Shown piece after piece: positions 42,520 to 51,789 of a DNA stretch of 64,000 nucleotides. The notes under the pieces are model-generated. The model was given only the letters and a program-made list of their open reading frames with translations. It was not told the DNA's origin and ran no database searches. Source of the stretch: Oscillospiraceae bacterium (lineage in GTDB: Bacteria; Bacillota; Clostridia; Oscillospirales; Ruminococcaceae); the NCBI GenBank assembly GCA_016281125.1, contig JAEEIA010000052.1:1-64000 (forward strand). The letters run 5' to 3'. Within the stretch, counting starts at the first letter, position 1. Every line of letters starts with the position of its first letter. The position numbers were made by a program, and so were the translations under genes.

Positions 42520-42957
42520 ATGGCTGATAACCACAGCAAGGAAGTTCGCAGCAAGAATATGTCCCATATTCGCAGCACAAATACCAAACCGGAGGAAAAG
42601 GCAAGGAAATATCTCTTTTCTAAAGGATTTCGATATCGTAAAAATGTGAAATCTCTCCCCGGTTGTCCCGATATTGTCCTGCCCAAATACAAAACCGTGA
42701 TATTTGTAAATGGCTGTTTCTGGCATAAGCACGACTGTCCTCGCTTTGTAATGCCCTCGTCCAATCAAGATTATTGGATTCATAAGATCAATACTAATAA
42801 AGAAAGAGACGAACGTAATCAGGCGCGCTTGCGTGAAATGGGATGGAACGTCATTGTTATCTGGGAATGCGCGCTCAAAAAGAACAAGCTTGAGTCCACT
42901 ATGCAAAAAGCAATCTCCGAACTGCTGACTGGTAACAGAGGAGGGAATCATGGATAG
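42520..42957 (+). CDS. vsr: very short patch repair endonuclease
   Basis: The protein is 145 aa, the usual Vsr size. MSHIRSTNTKPEEKARK is the DNA-binding start. The catalytic core has LPGCPDIVLPKYKTVIFVNG followed by CFWHKHDC, with the metal Asp in CPD and the two His. Vsr nicks T:G mismatches arising from deamination of 5-methylcytosine, so it normally accompanies a Dcm methyltransferase; one is encoded 6 kb away in this element. It overlaps the DUF2075 gene by eight bases, so the two are co-translated. Confidence 0.93.
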   Translation: MADNHSKEVRSKNMSHIRSTNTKPEEKARKYLFSKGFRYRKNVKSLPGCPDIVLPKYKTVIFVNGCFWHKHDCPRFVMPSSNQDYWIHKINTNKERDERNQARLREMGWNVIVIWECALKKNKLESTMQKAISELLTGNRGGNHG

Positions 42958-44926
42958 AGTGTATTATAAAGCCAAAATCAATGCTTTTTTAACCGAACCA
43001 ATTGACTCAGTCTTAGGGAATCTGCTTATTAATGATGAATTTGAAACCACAGAAAAGCAGAAAAAGGCATGGAAAACAGAAATAGAGATTCTGAAAGATC
43101 AACTGTCGCCTTTTACAGAGGGCGAATTGGCGTTTGAGTATACGATCCCGCGGCTTGGCCGCAGAATTGACGTTGTTTGTATAGTAGACGGGATCATTTT
43201 TCTGTTGGAATTCAAGGTGGGCGATAATGAATTCAAAAAATCAACAGATGACCAAGTTATGAATTACGCTTTGGACCTCAAGTATTTTCATCAAGAGAGT
43301 GAAAAGCGTCTGCTGATTCCGATAAATGTTTCAACGAAAGCGGGAGCAAAAGAGAATGAGCCTGTTGAGGAGATGAAGGACAGAATAACAAAGGTTCTTC
43401 ATTGTAATGAGCGAAGCCTCATGACGACAATGCTTCGTGTACTATCCGGCAGACAAGAAGATCCATTGACAATTGCGGCTTGGATAGATTCTCAATATGT
43501 TCCCACACCAACTATAATTGAAGCTGCTCAATACATATATCAAAACCACTCTGTAGATGAGATAGCGCGGCATGATGCAGGCGCCTATAATTTGACGAAG
43601 ACAACTGAACGACTTAATTCTATTATTGATAATTGCAAGGCTGAGCATCGAAAAGCGATATGCTTTGTAACAGGTGTGCCCGGAGCCGGAAAGACATTGG
43701 TCGGATTGAACATTGCAATTAACCGTGAACAAATAGACACAAACGAACATGCTGTTTATTTGTCCGGTAACGGTCCGTTGGTCGATGTCCTTACTGAAGC
43801 GCTGAAAAGGGATAAAAAAGAGCGATCTAAGCTGATAAGAAAACAGGAATGTGCAGCACCGGACGAAATGACCACCTTCATTCAAATGGTCCATCGGTTC
43901 AGAAATGAAGCTTTAGAATCTGGTTCAACGCCGCTGTGTGAAAAAGTGATCGTTTTTGATGAGGCTCAGCGGGCGTGGGACAAAGCGCAGTTGTCAAAAT
44001 TCATGAACGAAAAAAGAGGGATTGATGACTTCGATCAGTCAGAACCAGAATTAATAATAAAGATAATGGATCGAAATCCAGATTGGGCGGTTATAGTATG
44101 TTTGGTAGGCGGAGGCCAAGAAATATATACCGGTGAAGCAGGCATACAGGAATGGTTCTATGCTCTGCGCAGCATGTTTGCAAACTGGGAAATCTATTTG
44201 TCGGATAAGATGACAGATTCCGAATATATTGGAGATTCCTCGCTTCCAGTTCTTCTTGAAGGGAGAGATTATCATATTGAACCTGAACTGCATCTGGGAG
44301 TATCGCTGCGCTCATTCCGAAGCGAGACCCTTTCGGCGTTTGTGAAGGCTGTATTGGATAATCGCCCCGACGATGCTCGAAAATTATACACTGAGGAGCT
44401 TAAAGCATACCCGCTATGCATGACTCGTGACCTAGAAAAAGCAAAAGAATGGGTACGAAATCAAGCCAGAGGTACCGAAAGATTTGGTTTGCTTGCCAGT
44501 TCAGAAGGAAAACGGCTTCGCGGACAGGGTATATGGGTTCCTACCACAATCAATCACGTTGCATGGTTCTTAAATGGTAAAGATCATGTTGATTCATCAT
44601 ACTATCTTGAAGTTGCTGCTTCCGAATTTAAGGTGCAGGGCCTGGAGGTTGACTATAGTATCGTAGCATGGGATGCGGATTATCGTTACAAAGACGGTGA
44701 GTTCGTTTATCGACGTTTTAGAGGGAATGACTGGCAGCAAATAAAGGAGCCTCAACGTCAGAAATATCTAAAAAATGCTTATCGTGTTCTGCTGACACGC
44801 GCACGACAGGGAATGATTATATATGTTCCGGACGGCGTTGATGAGACAATTGATGCCACAAGAATATCGAAATATTATGATGAGACGTATCAGTATTTAC
44901 TATCCTGTGGCATTACACCTTTATAA
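42950..44926 (+). CDS. DUF2075 nuclease/helicase-type protein
   Basis: The protein is 658 aa. The N-terminus has a restriction-endonuclease-like core (PRLGRRIDVVCIVDGIIFLL then EFKVGDNEF, about 64-92). A P-loop helicase-type domain follows with Walker A FVTGVPGAGKTLVG (near 240) and Walker B VIVFDEAQRAWDK (near 330). A late AYRVLLTRARQGMIIYVPDG motif resembles superfamily 1 helicase motif VI. DUF2075 proteins occur in defence and restriction islands. Its overlap with vsr and nearness to a GHKL ATPase and a methyltransferase suggest a joint restriction-like system. Confidence 0.85.
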   Translation: MDRVYYKAKINAFLTEPIDSVLGNLLINDEFETTEKQKKAWKTEIEILKDQLSPFTEGELAFEYTIPRLGRRIDVVCIVDGIIFLLEFKVGDNEFKKSTDDQVMNYALDLKYFHQESEKRLLIPINVSTKAGAKENEPVEEMKDRITKVLHCNERSLMTTMLRVLSGRQEDPLTIAAWIDSQYVPTPTIIEAAQYIYQNHSVDEIARHDAGAYNLTKTTERLNSIIDNCKAEHRKAICFVTGVPGAGKTLVGLNIAINREQIDTNEHAVYLSGNGPLVDVLTEALKRDKKERSKLIRKQECAAPDEMTTFIQMVHRFRNEALESGSTPLCEKVIVFDEAQRAWDKAQLSKFMNEKRGIDDFDQSEPELIIKIMDRNPDWAVIVCLVGGGQEIYTGEAGIQEWFYALRSMFANWEIYLSDKMTDSEYIGDSSLPVLLEGRDYHIEPELHLGVSLRSFRSETLSAFVKAVLDNRPDDARKLYTEELKAYPLCMTRDLEKAKEWVRNQARGTERFGLLASSEGKRLRGQGIWVPTTINHVAWFLNGKDHVDSSYYLEVAASEFKVQGLEVDYSIVAWDADYRYKDGEFVYRRFRGNDWQQIKEPQRQKYLKNAYRVLLTRARQGMIIYVPDGVDETIDATRISKYYDETYQYLLSCGITPL

Positions 44927-44940
44927 CTGAATAAACATAT

Positions 44941-44966
44941 AAAGCCGAGCGTTTTTGCTCGGCTTT
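44941..44966 (+). terminator. terminator after DUF2075 gene
   Basis: AAAGCCGAGC (44941-44950) pairs perfectly with GCTCGGCTTT (44957-44966), followed by ATTCGCTTTT. Confidence 0.85.
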
Positions 44967-45028
44967 ATTCGCTTTTCAGGATGTAATATTATCCGAACGG
45001 TATAATTGATATTTGATATGTCGTCAAG

Positions 45029-45111
45029 TTTTCAAAATTGGATCCACATTTCAAAAATGTGCGAAATATTTTGAAAATAGCATTGACATTTTAAAAATAA
45101 TATGATAGAAT
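45029..45111 (+). promoter_or_regulatory. promoter and palindromic operator of GHKL operon
   Basis: TTGACA (45083-45088) and TAGAAT (45106-45111) are 17 bases apart. Upstream lie TTTTCAAAAT (45029-45038), the palindrome CACATTT-CAA-AAATGTG (45045-45061) and ATTTTGAAAAT (45068-45078), three related AT-rich sites that look like operators. Confidence 0.7.
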
Positions 45112-45137
45112 GGAAGAAACACAAAGGAGGTGTTTGT

Positions 45138-45368
45138 ATGGAAAAAGAAACAAAGCGCGAAAAATTTGTGAGACTTGCAGAAGCAAGGACAAACAAAATA
45201 ATTGATATGATCAAACTCCTTGGCAATTGCTCAAGTCAAGCTACTTATGAATACACACAGCAGGATGTAGATAAGATTTTTTCCGCAATTGAATCTGAGC
45301 TGCGTGAAGCCAAAAAGAAATTTGCAAAAACAGATAATCGCAGCAACTCTAAATTCACGCTTGAATAA
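45138..45368 (+). CDS. small charged protein heading the GHKL operon
   Basis: The protein is 76 aa, predicted helical and highly charged (MEKETKREKFVRLAEARTNK, then VDKIFSAIESELREAKKKFA). AAAGGAGG precedes the ATG at 45138. I do not recognise the family. It could be a regulator or partner of the GHKL ATPase, whose gene starts 15 bases later. Confidence 0.65.
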   Translation: MEKETKREKFVRLAEARTNKIIDMIKLLGNCSSQATYEYTQQDVDKIFSAIESELREAKKKFAKTDNRSNSKFTLE

Positions 45369-45383
45369 AGGAGAATGTGACAG

Positions 45384-47291
45384 ATGTTTACATTAGATGA
45401 CTGTAAATGGAATTTCCCCTCTAATCAAAACGGCCCCATTTCTGGAATAGCGGATTCAGGAATAGAGACATTTAACGGCACCAGAATCAAGTCCCTCGCG
45501 CGTGAAATATGCCAGAACTCCCTTGATGCTAATGCGGACAGCACCAAGCCCACATTAGTTCAATTCTCGCTTTTCAAGATTCCAACCCGAAATGTTCCGG
45601 GAATTACTGATTTGCAGGCTGCAATAAAAAGTGCAAGCCAATTCAGCATTAACCAGAGAAACCAAAGAGCGAAGAACTTTTTTGCGGATGCACTAAAAAC
45701 GGTCGGCAAAGATACGATTACATGCTTGCGAATCAGCGATTCCAACACCAAAGGCCTAGAGGGATCAATGGCTTCTCAGCATGAACCTTCCCCTTGGCGC
45801 GATCTCACCAAGTCACAAGGTGTATCGGATAAAAGCGGTTCAAACGGCGGTTCTTTCGGCATTGGCAAATTTGCGCCCTTTGCTTGCTCAACTATGCGAA
45901 CGGTTTTTTACAGCACTCTGGATCATACCGGTATTGCTGCATACCAAGGAGTAACAAGACTTACGAGCTTTGAAGACTCAACGGGAGAGATCACACAGGG
46001 AATTGGATTTTTCGGCGAAGAACGGAATGCACCCGCACACAAGCAATTCTCTTTAGATCCAGATTATACTCGTTCCACAAGCGGAACTGATGTGTTTATT
46101 GTTGGCTTTATTTCGGAAACCGATTGGAAAGAAAAGATGATTGCATCTATTCTGGACGGTTTCCTTTATGCAGTATACAAAGGGCAGCTTGTAGTAGATG
46201 TAGATGGTATTCAAATAAGCCAAGAGACATTGCCGGATATTATCGCTCAGTATAAAGGTAATTTTGAGGAGTACGCTCCTGAATACTACAAGGCTTTGAC
46301 CACAGTGGATTCCGAAGACGCCCGCGTCTTCGAGAGTGACATTCTCTCTATGGGAAAAGTGACTCTTTACCTGATTTTACAGTACGATATGCACCGCAGA
46401 GTTGCAATGGTGCGTAAAACCGGAATGAAAATCATGGATAAAGGGCATATCAGCACACTGATCAAATTCAGCGGACTTCTTTACATCGAGGGTGAGGAAT
46501 TAAACGAATTCCTACGAAACATGGAAAATCCTCAACACACCAAATGGGAAAACGATAGAGCTGACGATCCTAAGAAAGCCGATCGCGTAAAAAAAGCATT
46601 GAATAAATTTATTAAAGACTGCTTAGAGCAACTGAAAAATGATAGTGCTGATGAGGAAATCAATCCGTCTGTTGGAGAGTATCTGACTGAGGAAAGAGAT
46701 GAGAATTCTCCTGAAGAACGCGAGGAAAACATTAACGATAACATCGTAGAAATTCAGAAAAAAGAGCCTAAAGTCCGAAAGCCGCAGGAAGATGATTTTC
46801 ATATTCCCGGCAGCGGTTCTGCTGATTTCAATGACGATGATGGAGATCTTTCTGATGAGGGGCTTCCCGGAACAGGCGGCAGAGAAGGCGACGGAAATCC
46901 AGAGCACACCGAACAAGGCGGCGGTGCTGGACAAGGAAGCGGCAGCGGTCCGAATCCGCAAGAACAAAGGAGAAATCCTGCGGGTATCGCGCCTTCCAAG
47001 CTGCGCATTATGTCTGATAACGGCAAAGTCGGCAGTTTTATCATCTCATTTACTCCTTCAGCATCTGCAGCAGACTGCAGCCTCTCTTTCTTTCTGTCGG
47101 CAGAATCAGACAGATACGATGCTGAACTTATTTCAGCAGAAGAAGTTGGTTCCGGCAGCCAATTGGCAGTGAGTGGAAACACGATTTCCGGATTGACTTT
47201 CACTGAAAATACGCCGCTGAAGATTAAGCTGTGCATAAATTACAGCGATTGCTGTTCAATGGAGGTAAGAGCGTATGGACATAAAGTATAA
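45384..47291 (+). CDS. GHKL (MutL/MORC-type) ATPase
   Basis: The protein is 635 aa. The Bergerat-fold N-box is AREICQNSLDANAD (about 39-52) and the G-box lid GGSFGIGKFAPFACS (about 154-168), with an S5-like region to about 390. A disordered Glu/Pro/Gly/Gln-rich linker (about 420-545) leads to a small beta-rich C-terminal domain. It lacks kinase motifs, which favours a MutL/Hsp90/MORC-type conformational ATPase. Such ATPases are known in mobile restriction-like operons with Dcm, Vsr and helicases. It overlaps the next gene by 17 bases. Confidence 0.82.
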   Translation: MFTLDDCKWNFPSNQNGPISGIADSGIETFNGTRIKSLAREICQNSLDANADSTKPTLVQFSLFKIPTRNVPGITDLQAAIKSASQFSINQRNQRAKNFFADALKTVGKDTITCLRISDSNTKGLEGSMASQHEPSPWRDLTKSQGVSDKSGSNGGSFGIGKFAPFACSTMRTVFYSTLDHTGIAAYQGVTRLTSFEDSTGEITQGIGFFGEERNAPAHKQFSLDPDYTRSTSGTDVFIVGFISETDWKEKMIASILDGFLYAVYKGQLVVDVDGIQISQETLPDIIAQYKGNFEEYAPEYYKALTTVDSEDARVFESDILSMGKVTLYLILQYDMHRRVAMVRKTGMKIMDKGHISTLIKFSGLLYIEGEELNEFLRNMENPQHTKWENDRADDPKKADRVKKALNKFIKDCLEQLKNDSADEEINPSVGEYLTEERDENSPEEREENINDNIVEIQKKEPKVRKPQEDDFHIPGSGSADFNDDDGDLSDEGLPGTGGREGDGNPEHTEQGGGAGQGSGSGPNPQEQRRNPAGIAPSKLRIMSDNGKVGSFIISFTPSASAADCSLSFFLSAESDRYDAELISAEEVGSGSQLAVSGNTISGLTFTENTPLKIKLCINYSDCCSMEVRAYGHKV

Positions 47292-48162
47292 GCTTTACCC
47301 TTATCCCGTATTATGGGAGCTATCGGATGACTATACGAACTGTGCATTTCATACTTCCATTGATATGGTTAAGGTTGGGTACGATCTTAGACTTGACTGT
47401 TTAGCTGAGCTGCAATCAGCCACGATCAAGCAGCTGATCGCAGAAGAAAAAGCCAGTTATGTGTATCATATTGAGTGCGCGCAGACCGGCTTTCGTCATG
47501 TAATTGTTACACAGGATGTAGAAGCTAGATTAACTTTGAAAAAGCAAGATGTTCGCGGAAAATTACAGGTGTGTCCGTTTGTAGTGGCACGGCAGGATTT
47601 GACAGATTTTTCAAGTACTGAGTTGCATCCAGATTATAACGGGTTAACCTTTGATATTGAAGCCGGGTGTGTAATCGCCATCGGAAAGCAGTGTAATTTC
47701 GACATTTCTAAAGAGCGCGACGATCTTGCAAATCTTCCTTCTATATTTACTATCACTAAAAATGCTGATCCAAGCGTACAGGAAATGCTGGTAGACAGCG
47801 GATACAATAAGATCATCATTAAACTGCCGTTTGATGATTTTTCGACCTATAAGCACTTAAATAGTGATCCCAACAACAGAAATCTTCTTAACGCATTGAC
47901 TATTATTCCCGCGCTGACATCTGTTTTGGCTGATATTAAATCCCGCAGTCCAGAAGAGCGCTCTGATCTAGATGACTGTAGTTGGTATAGAACCATCAAA
48001 AAGGTCATGTTAAAGACATTTGAGATTGATATTGAAGATGCCGAATATGACGAGCAGTTTGATCCCCTTGAATACGCCCAAAAGCTAATAAACAGCCCGA
48101 TTCCAGCGGCATTTAGACAGTTGCTGAGCAATGATGACGAAAGCGAGGGTGATGACGAATGA
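47275..48162 (+). CDS. unknown partner of GHKL ATPase
   Basis: The protein is 295 aa with no membrane segment and an acidic C-terminus (NDDESEGDDE). I recognise no domain. It overlaps the GHKL gene by 17 bases and the next gene by four (ATGA), so it is made in fixed ratio with both and probably forms a complex with them. Confidence 0.7.
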   Translation: MDIKYKLYPYPVLWELSDDYTNCAFHTSIDMVKVGYDLRLDCLAELQSATIKQLIAEEKASYVYHIECAQTGFRHVIVTQDVEARLTLKKQDVRGKLQVCPFVVARQDLTDFSSTELHPDYNGLTFDIEAGCVIAIGKQCNFDISKERDDLANLPSIFTITKNADPSVQEMLVDSGYNKIIIKLPFDDFSTYKHLNSDPNNRNLLNALTIIPALTSVLADIKSRSPEERSDLDDCSWYRTIKKVMLKTFEIDIEDAEYDEQFDPLEYAQKLINSPIPAAFRQLLSNDDESEGDDE

Positions 48163-48887
48163 AACTTCAGTTTATTAAGCAAGATGACTTGGATATCATC
48201 AAATCCAATCTTGAAGTATGGGCACCACGCTTTCAATCCGATTCTTCTGAATGGCTCGAACAAGAATTTGATGGACACCTGTTTCACGATACAAAGTATC
48301 GTGAAATGCCGGATTTCCAACTGGATATGTCTTCGGAAAAGGTTTTCCAAACTGATGCTCTGAATGCACAGCGGCTTTATGACAAGCTGAGCTTTCTATC
48401 TGATTCCGATGCAGCCGATGAACGGCTCTGGGCAGGATTGTGCATGGGGCATTTTTGGAAGTATACGCAATATCGCTGGGAGATACAGAAAAAGTGTACA
48501 GCTGATGCTATTAAGCAGCATTTTATGTTTGCGTACGGAGCAAGACGTTCCGTTATGAGAAATGCTTTGGCGCGCTTGTGGTGGATCGGCAGATTCACCT
48601 ATGATCCTGATCGTGCAGATAAATATGAACTGACCAAGTTTATGTGTGAACATAACGATCACATCATGCATATCTTAGAGCGTAATACATCCAACAATCC
48701 TATGATCATCCGTGCTTTTATTGACGGCATCTTATCCGCTCGAAAAGAAGGACTGAATGTGAATACTGATGCCGTTGGAGAGCTCTCGCGGTATCTGAAT
48801 CTTTTGGGCGGAATTTATATCCTTGACTGCCTTCCGCCCGAACGAATCACAGAGAAAATACTGGCCAAAGCACGCGAGATCGTATAA
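48159..48887 (+). CDS. unknown helical protein (DUF6339-like)
   Basis: The protein is 242 aa, mostly helical. It has a conserved-looking ADERLWAGLCMGHFWKYTQY block (about 86-105) and RRSVMRNALARLWWIGRFTY (about 128-147). It resembles what I recall of DUF6339, which appears beside GHKL ATPases in restriction-like loci; that assignment is tentative. It is the last gene of the GHKL operon and convergent to the methyltransferase. Confidence 0.6.
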   Translation: MKLQFIKQDDLDIIKSNLEVWAPRFQSDSSEWLEQEFDGHLFHDTKYREMPDFQLDMSSEKVFQTDALNAQRLYDKLSFLSDSDAADERLWAGLCMGHFWKYTQYRWEIQKKCTADAIKQHFMFAYGARRSVMRNALARLWWIGRFTYDPDRADKYELTKFMCEHNDHIMHILERNTSNNPMIIRAFIDGILSARKEGLNVNTDAVGELSRYLNLLGGIYILDCLPPERITEKILAKAREIV

Positions 48888-48895
48888 AAATGAGA

Positions 48896-48933
48896 GCAGC
48901 GGGCAAGTTTTATGATCTTACCCGCTGCTTTTT
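48896..48933. terminator. bidirectional terminator
   Basis: GCAGCGGG (48896-48903) pairs with CCCGCTGC (48921-48928), followed by TTTTT on the plus strand. It separates the convergent GHKL operon and methyltransferase gene. Confidence 0.82.
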
Positions 48934-50528
48934 CAGTCTTTCAGCACCTTCAGGATGCTTTTTGCTATCGCATTTGCCAGGAATGGAGGAACTGCATTGC
49001 CAACTTGCTGATATTGGGCATCTTTTGTTCCTTCGAATACAAAAGAATCCGGAAATGTCTGCAATCGTGCGGCTTCTCGGATTGAGATTGCTCTATCAAG
49101 ATGAGGATGAACCCACATCGACTTTCGGACATTTACAACAGTACCGCTCGGCTCATCATATGCCAGCCGCATATAAATGGTATTCTGCGTGCGTTCGGCG
49201 TTGCTGTAAGTGGTCTTTAAGTCTGAATTCAAATCATGGAAATTCTGACCTTCTTTTAGCGCCTTGAAGCGTGCTTTTGCGGTATCCCGCGTATCGGTGG
49301 AAATGTGGTTATAAAGCATTTTCCCGCGCAGCTTGCGCCCCAATTCACTGATGTTTTCAGGCATCGGCGGCAAGGGAATAGGCGGCGTATCAATTTCCAG
49401 ATAGACAGGTATGCTTTCCAAATCTTCGATAGCATCCTGAACAGTGTTATATTTTCCGTCTTTTATCACTGCTTTTGGCTTAGTATACTTTTTTTCAATG
49501 CAGTTTGATATGCCTACGATTATAAATCGCTCGCGCCGTTGAGGCGCACCATAATCCGCAGCGTTTAGCACCATCATTTCCAACTGATAGCTGCTGCTGA
49601 GAACCCCTTTTATATAGTCAAGTACTGCATATGAACGAACAACTGCATGGATAGAACCATCTTCTTTAACCATGTAGTCAAAAATATGAATCTTATTTTC
49701 CTTAATTTCGCTCATTTTTCTGAGCATTCTTTGAACAAGTAAAGCTGACTCAATGGAATCCACCGTTTCTTCAAAGGAAACCTGTGTACCGTTCATATAG
49801 GCAGAAAGTGAATCGGCCATTTTCTTATCTAAGCTCGCAATCACAGAATCACTATCATCAGATGCTATTTCTGTGAATGAATCAAGAGCGTTTACAAGCA
49901 CTTTTCTATGTTTTTCAATGGTTCCGTCAAATTTGGGCTGATTAATCCGAAATCTATATAGAACCGTGATAGCTTTGAACAGCTTATCATCCCATGATCG
50001 TGCTTCGATGTTGCTTGACTCTTTTACGAAATCCAGCGCATTAGGAAGATTAATTCCTGCAGGCAGCAATTCTATATTATCCTCAGAGAGATCAAGATCC
50101 ATGACTGTTTGATTACTCAAGTCATCTTCATCAACAATAAATCTGTGAATGTTCGAACGCAGCATTGCGACATTTTCCATTACGAACGCTGTGGGTGTCA
50201 GTTCACAGATTGCTCGCACATACTCTTTTACGAGTCGATTATTCATACTTATAATAGTAGTGTGTTGCCGATTAGCGTTTGAAAAACCTTGACACGGCGG
50301 TCCGCCGATTACAACATCTATCTCCCCAAACGCTTCTCGTATTTCATTATAATCAATCGCTCGCACATCTGAGTACAGTCGAGTATTTTTGTGGTTGTGC
50401 TTGTAGGTTTTTCTGGCATTAGGATTGTTTTCTGCCGCTGCGACGATAGAAAATTGCTTAGTCTGAACGAATCCCAAGCTTAATCCGCCGGCGCCGGCAA
50501 ACAGATCGACTACCTTATATTGCTTCAT
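48933..50528 (-). CDS. dcm: DNA (cytosine-5)-methyltransferase
   Basis: The protein is 531 aa. It has motif I VVDLFAGAGGLSLGF (6-20), motif IV GGPPCQGFSNAN with catalytic C79, motif VI FVMENV, and motifs IX-X at the end (TFPDSFVF, YQQVGNAVPPFLANAIA). The target-recognition region lies between about 330 and 440, and an unusual helical insert of about 190 residues separates motif VI from the later motifs. It makes 5-methylcytosine in a short unknown sequence. With Vsr in the same element it forms the usual Dcm-Vsr pair. GGAGGAG precedes the start. Confidence 0.95.
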   Translation of the reverse strand: MKQYKVVDLFAGAGGLSLGFVQTKQFSIVAAAENNPNARKTYKHNHKNTRLYSDVRAIDYNEIREAFGEIDVVIGGPPCQGFSNANRQHTTIISMNNRLVKEYVRAICELTPTAFVMENVAMLRSNIHRFIVDEDDLSNQTVMDLDLSEDNIELLPAGINLPNALDFVKESSNIEARSWDDKLFKAITVLYRFRINQPKFDGTIEKHRKVLVNALDSFTEIASDDSDSVIASLDKKMADSLSAYMNGTQVSFEETVDSIESALLVQRMLRKMSEIKENKIHIFDYMVKEDGSIHAVVRSYAVLDYIKGVLSSSYQLEMMVLNAADYGAPQRRERFIIVGISNCIEKKYTKPKAVIKDGKYNTVQDAIEDLESIPVYLEIDTPPIPLPPMPENISELGRKLRGKMLYNHISTDTRDTAKARFKALKEGQNFHDLNSDLKTTYSNAERTQNTIYMRLAYDEPSGTVVNVRKSMWVHPHLDRAISIREAARLQTFPDSFVFEGTKDAQYQQVGNAVPPFLANAIAKSILKVLKD

Positions 50529-50900
50529 AATCTCCTCCTGGATGCTTATCTTATTATTATACCACTAAAGCGGTAAAAAAGCAACACCTGTCTTTCCCAA
50601 ATAATCTGGTTATTATAAGGAGAAAGAAGGCAAGCACGTGAGATTGTTTGATTATACCGGCTTAGTGAGTCAGATATTTGCAATAAAAGGGAATAGGAAC
50701 CGGCTGTCGGTCCCTGTTTTGATTATTTAGTCTCTCCTCATTAAAGCCATTATTTCAAGAGCGCGCTAACAGGCCATATGATAGTCTGAAATTTAGCAAA
50801 AACTGAATGAAGCGCAAAAGCATCGCCGCAAGACGGTCGATGTTTATTGCAATGATGCTGAGAACGCTCGATGCTCTCGTTGTATCTTCTCTTTTTGTAA
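50529..50900. other. non-coding spacer upstream of methyltransferase gene
   Basis: No gene with a ribosome binding site is visible. A small imperfect hairpin followed by TGTTTT lies near 50696-50720. The stretch leads into the structured element at 50901. Confidence 0.45.
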
Positions 50901-51035
50901 GCAGCAAAAGCCACTTGACAGTGAGTATGTGTGGTAGGCTGGTGGACAGGCAGCAACCCTCGTGGTTGCCTGCCTGTACTACCGACTACCGCGCTCATAG
51001 AGGCTTGCTGTCAAGTGGACTGTGGAATAAATGCG
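50901..51035 (+). ncRNA. structured element, copy 1 (candidate ncRNA)
   Basis: This is homologous to 57739-57877. A 15-bp outer stem (50911-50925 with 51004-51018) holds two G-T pairs. A TATG/CATA stem (50926-50929/50996-50999) with a conserved GAGG bulge, the conserved TGTGGTAGGCT (50930-50940) and a long inner hairpin around 50946-50977 follow. Flanks GCAGCAAAAG and ACTGTGGAATAAATGCG are also shared. Compared with copy 2 the stem bases change in pairs, which indicates a conserved fold. Transcription is not shown. Confidence 0.55.
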
Positions 51036-51171
51036 AACGGAGTGGACAAATGCCTCGAAAAGTATCTATAAAAGTAAAGTGCGGTTCTTTTCCGGTAGCG
51101 TGCGGTCGAAAGTCCGTGTCAGTGTGGTTCTCGCGCCGGCATACACAACTTTTTTCGTTGTACAGCTATAC

Positions 51172-51789
51172 TCATACCTTTTGCAGCAACGAAAGGAAAT
51201 AGTGAATCATATCCGGAAAGTTTGTATCTTTCCGATTCTCCAGTTTATCACAGAATGCTTCTATTTCCGTCACAGTACCGGGAGTCAGCTGACCTTTGTT
51301 GATCGGAAATGTCTCTGAGTAATATGTACCCTTTTCACTGCTTTTGATTTTACGAATGAGTTTTGCTTTCTCAAATACCTTCTCAAGATTGGGAATATTA
51401 GCAATCGGGACAATATAGGGCGAAAGCCAATGATCCGAAAACATCCTGCCGTTCATAAAGTCAGCCTTTTGCTGATCCGTGCAATCATCCGTATCCATTA
51501 TGATGAATACTTTGAAATTCACCAAGTGTTGCTTATTTCCTGAGCCTTCGGCCTGCACAGTGTATTCATCGCAAAACTGTGACAGCGATCCGAACGGAGC
51601 TGAGGACAACAGATTCAGAAGTGATGTGATCTGTATGCTGTGTTTGCCGTTATCCTTGGCATAAGTCCGGACGGGCAAATGCAGATTCGTGTAGATATAT
51701 TTGGTGATCTGTAATTCGGATAATCCATGACAGATTACAAGCGCCTTGGAATAATGCAGCGAACGGAGCTTTTTCTGTTTAACTGCCAT
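51172..51789 (-). CDS. small TOPRIM/RloB-like protein
   Basis: The protein is 205 aa. ALVICHGLSELQITKYI (about 16-32) and FKVFIIMDTDDCTD (about 92-105) are laid out like the first motif and DxD motif of TOPRIM nucleases of the RloB/OLD type, but the usual catalytic Glu before Gly in the first motif is His. The start at 51789 has GGAGG eight bases upstream and lies inside the end of the AAA ATPase gene (11-base overlap). ATPase plus TOPRIM pairs occur in PARIS, OLD and related phage defences, so a defensive nuclease effector is likely. The family assignment is not certain. Confidence 0.65.
   Translation of the reverse strand: MAVKQKKLRSLHYSKALVICHGLSELQITKYIYTNLHLPVRTYAKDNGKHSIQITSLLNLLSSAPFGSLSQFCDEYTVQAEGSGNKQHLVNFKVFIIMDTDDCTDQQKADFMNGRMFSDHWLSPYIVPIANIPNLEKVFEKAKLIRKIKSSEKGTYYSETFPINKGQLTPGTVTEIEAFCDKLENRKDTNFPDMIHYFLSLLQKV

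Noticed and set aside
48890-49267. A 125-aa plus-strand frame at the end of the methyltransferase gene
   Set aside because: It overlaps the conserved motif IX-X region of the methyltransferase on the other strand and the terminator.
50901-51035. Retron or IS200/IS605 guide RNA
   Set aside because: There is no reverse transcriptase, TnpA, TnpB or IscB gene near either structured element, so those classes have no support.
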